Assembly: GCA_965662885.1 (NCBI GenBank)
Contig: CBFIJI010000001.1
Location: 1 to 64,000 of the forward strand
Direction: 5' to 3'
DNA: 64,000 nt
Source: CBFIJI01 sp965662885
GTDB taxonomy: Bacteria; Bacteroidota; Bacteroidia; Flavobacteriales; Flavobacteriaceae
Under the pieces are notes generated by a model that was given only the letters and a program-made list of their open reading frames with translations, was not told the DNA's origin and did no database searches. This document shows positions 62,962 through 64,000 of the stretch, piece by piece (the stretch's first letter is position 1; the number at the start of each line of letters is the position of its first letter). The position numbers and the translations under genes were made by a program.

Positions 62962-62996
62962 GAGGTCACACCATAATTTTATAGCAATGTGATCTC
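62962..62996 (-). promoter_or_regulatory. Inverted repeat in the leader of the barrel-protein gene
   Basis: GAGGTCACA (62962-62970) and TGTGATCTC (62988-62996) form a 9-bp stem with one G-T pair and a 17-nt loop. On the minus strand the second arm is followed by AACTTTTTAAA, and the ATG is 32 bp further. It may be a regulatory hairpin or a binding site. Confidence 0.4.
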
Positions 62997-63036
62997 TTCT
63001 TTATATTCTAATATTTGGGTGGGATTTCAACAAACA

Positions 63037-63061
63037 TACATTTTTTATAGTAAAAAGTGTA
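63037..63061. promoter_or_regulatory. 25-bp palindrome in the divergent intergenic region
   Basis: TACATTTTTTA and TAAAAAGTGTA flank a central TAG; ten of eleven pairs are perfect and one is G-T. It lies between the divergent barrel-protein and M81 genes, where a shared operator would sit, though A/T runs make chance more likely than usual. Confidence 0.35.
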
Positions 63062-63170
63062 CATAATTACCTTTAAATATCAAATAAATGGCTAAATGTG
63101 TTAAATAAATTTACTACTGTAAATTTTTAATCGAAATGGTATTATCTATAATTATAACAGATGATTTTTA

Positions 63171-63196
63171 TTGCATTCTATCTATGGTTATATTTG
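63171..63196 (+). promoter_or_regulatory. Promoter of the M81 peptidase gene
   Basis: TATATTTG (63189-63196) is a perfect -7 box; TTG at 63171-63173 lies 15 bases upstream, a little short. The ATG at 63214 is 17 bases after the box. Confidence 0.5.
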
Positions 63197-63213
63197 TTTA
63201 TAACAATTTTATT

Positions 63214-64000
63214 ATGCGTTCTCTTACATCACTGTTTTACACCTTTTTCCTAATCTCCATTTGTTGTTTTAGTCAAGACAATCCAACCAAACCACAGCCA
63301 CGTATTGCAATTGCTGGTTTAGCGATAGAATCGAGTACTTTTTCTCCTGCGCAAACTGAGGAGGAAGCTTTTCATCTTAAGAAAGGGGAGGAAGTTTTTT
63401 CTTTTTATCCTTTTCTATCAACTGATTCTTCTAATCGTCAACGTGCACAATGGATACCAACCCTTCGTGGCCATGCTCTCCCAGGGGGTATCGTTACCCG
63501 TGAGGCATATGAGTCTATGGTGGGTAAAACGCTAGAGATGTTGGCAGCCAACCTGCCTTATGACGGTTTGTTTTTTGATATCCACGGAGCAATGAGTGTT
63601 GTAGGCTTGGATGATCCAGAGGGGGATTTTATTGCTCGAATTCGAGAGCTTGTTGGAACAAGCACATTAATTTCTACATCTATGGATTTACATGGAAATG
63701 TATCTTGGCGGTTAGCGAAACATACGGATTTGATTACTTGTTACCGTATGGCGCCTCATGAAGACGCTTTAGAATCGAAACAACGTGCTGTTGAAAATCT
63801 ATTGATGCGTTTAGAAAAGGGTATGGGAAAACCAAAATATAAAGCTTGGATACCAGTACCTATATTGTTACCCGGTGAAAAAACGAGTACCCGTATTGAG
63901 CCAGGGAAAAGTTTGTATGCAAAAGTAGATCCAATTACGAAACAAAATGGTGTTGACGATGCCGCTATATGGATTGGTTATGCCTGGGCTGATGAGCCAC
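63214..64000 (+). CDS. Exported M81-family (MlrC-like) metallopeptidase, 3' end outside window
   Basis: The frame is open from the ATG at 63214 to the right edge (262 codons). A signal peptide (about 1-20, ending CCFSQ) precedes RIAIAGLAIESSTFSP, then FFDIHGAMSVVG, STSMDLHGNVSW and YRMAPHED, the metal-binding histidine and aspartate motifs of the M81/MlrC family (microcystinase C relatives). Many relatives act on cyclic or modified peptides, but bacterial members with signal peptides are mostly uncharacterised. The divergent TonB-linked barrel protein could supply the substrate (inference). Confidence 0.85.
   Translation, partial: MRSLTSLFYTFFLISICCFSQDNPTKPQPRIAIAGLAIESSTFSPAQTEEEAFHLKKGEEVFSFYPFLSTDSSNRQRAQWIPTLRGHALPGGIVTREAYESMVGKTLEMLAANLPYDGLFFDIHGAMSVVGLDDPEGDFIARIRELVGTSTLISTSMDLHGNVSWRLAKHTDLITCYRMAPHEDALESKQRAVENLLMRLEKGMGKPKYKAWIPVPILLPGEKTSTRIEPGKSLYAKVDPITKQNGVDDAAIWIGYAWADEP

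Noticed and set aside
62962..62996. CRP-type binding site
   Set aside because: The half-sites occur in the wrong order and spacing for TGTGA-N6-TCACA; better described as a hairpin.
1..64000. CRISPR arrays, insertion sequences, prophage or integrase genes
   Set aside because: No regularly spaced repeats, transposase or integrase motifs were seen; the only direct repeat of note is the tandem RNA element.

Overview
The window looks like a chromosome segment of a marine member of the Flavobacteriia (phylum Bacteroidota). The DNA is A+T-rich. Recognisable promoters follow the Bacteroidota pattern (a TTG-type -33 box and a TAnnTTTG -7 box), and Shine-Dalgarno sequences are nearly absent. Lineage-typical genes include BatD/BatE, an IPExxxVDY-family protein between rnc and pyk, an exonuclease-DnaE fusion, the ligase-associated DNA repair operon, a large TonB-linked barrel protein with an N-terminal carboxypeptidase-like domain, and monocyclic carotenoid genes (CrtD, CruF). 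Genes are tightly packed, many overlap by 1-11 bp, and several start with TTG. No insertion sequence, prophage or CRISPR array was seen.

Layout. 1-2.1 kb: end of a bat (aerotolerance) operon. 2.2-6.8 kb: short-chain fatty acid transporter and secreted carboxylesterase, convergent with an acyl-CoA ligase. 6.8-12 kb: CvpA, pheS, gpsA, a small membrane protein and an ALDH7-type dehydrogenase. 12-17 kb: lipoprotein asparaginase with an ABM-fold partner, a small HTH regulator with an operator-like palindrome upstream, a CYTH protein, and a DUF819 transporter with an exported M20 peptidase. 17-22.3 kb: dinB, convergent with the acpP-fabF-rnc-IPExxxVDY-pyk run. 22.5-26.5 kb: purN, rnhA, a PfkB kinase and a long PurF-like amidotransferase. 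26.6-26.9 kb: two almost identical 76-nt elements, each with a -7-like box, a 5' hairpin and an intrinsic terminator, best read as a tandem pair of small RNA genes. 26.9-33.5 kb: superoxide dismutase and an AddA/AddB-like helicase-nuclease pair. 33.6-40.4 kb: carotenoid region (crtI and a ThuA protein leftward; a DinB-fold protein, CrtA-like, CrtD-like and CruF-like genes and a lipoprotein rightward), with a hairpin leader in the 470-bp gap between the two arms. 40-46 kb: epimerase, CBS protein, HDAC-family protein, metG, YraN and an ACT-like protein. 46-60 kb: DNA repair and replication block (mfd; the four-gene PdeM/helicase/ligase/exonuclease operon; dnaE), then trxA and tRNA-Asp. 60.5-64 kb: TonB-linked outer membrane protein, divergent from an exported M81-family (MlrC-like) peptidase that runs off the right edge.

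How the genes fit together. The crt genes would hydrate and desaturate the acyclic end of a monocyclic carotenoid and may add a C-2 keto group, giving a saproxanthin/myxol-type pigment; crtB, crtY and crtZ must lie elsewhere. The repair genes supply strand-end processing, nick sealing, transcription-coupled repair and recombinational end resection. The most interesting unexplained features are the tandem RNA elements at 26.6-26.9 kb, the hairpin leader ahead of the carotenoid operon, and mfd, whose conserved N-terminus has no ATG.
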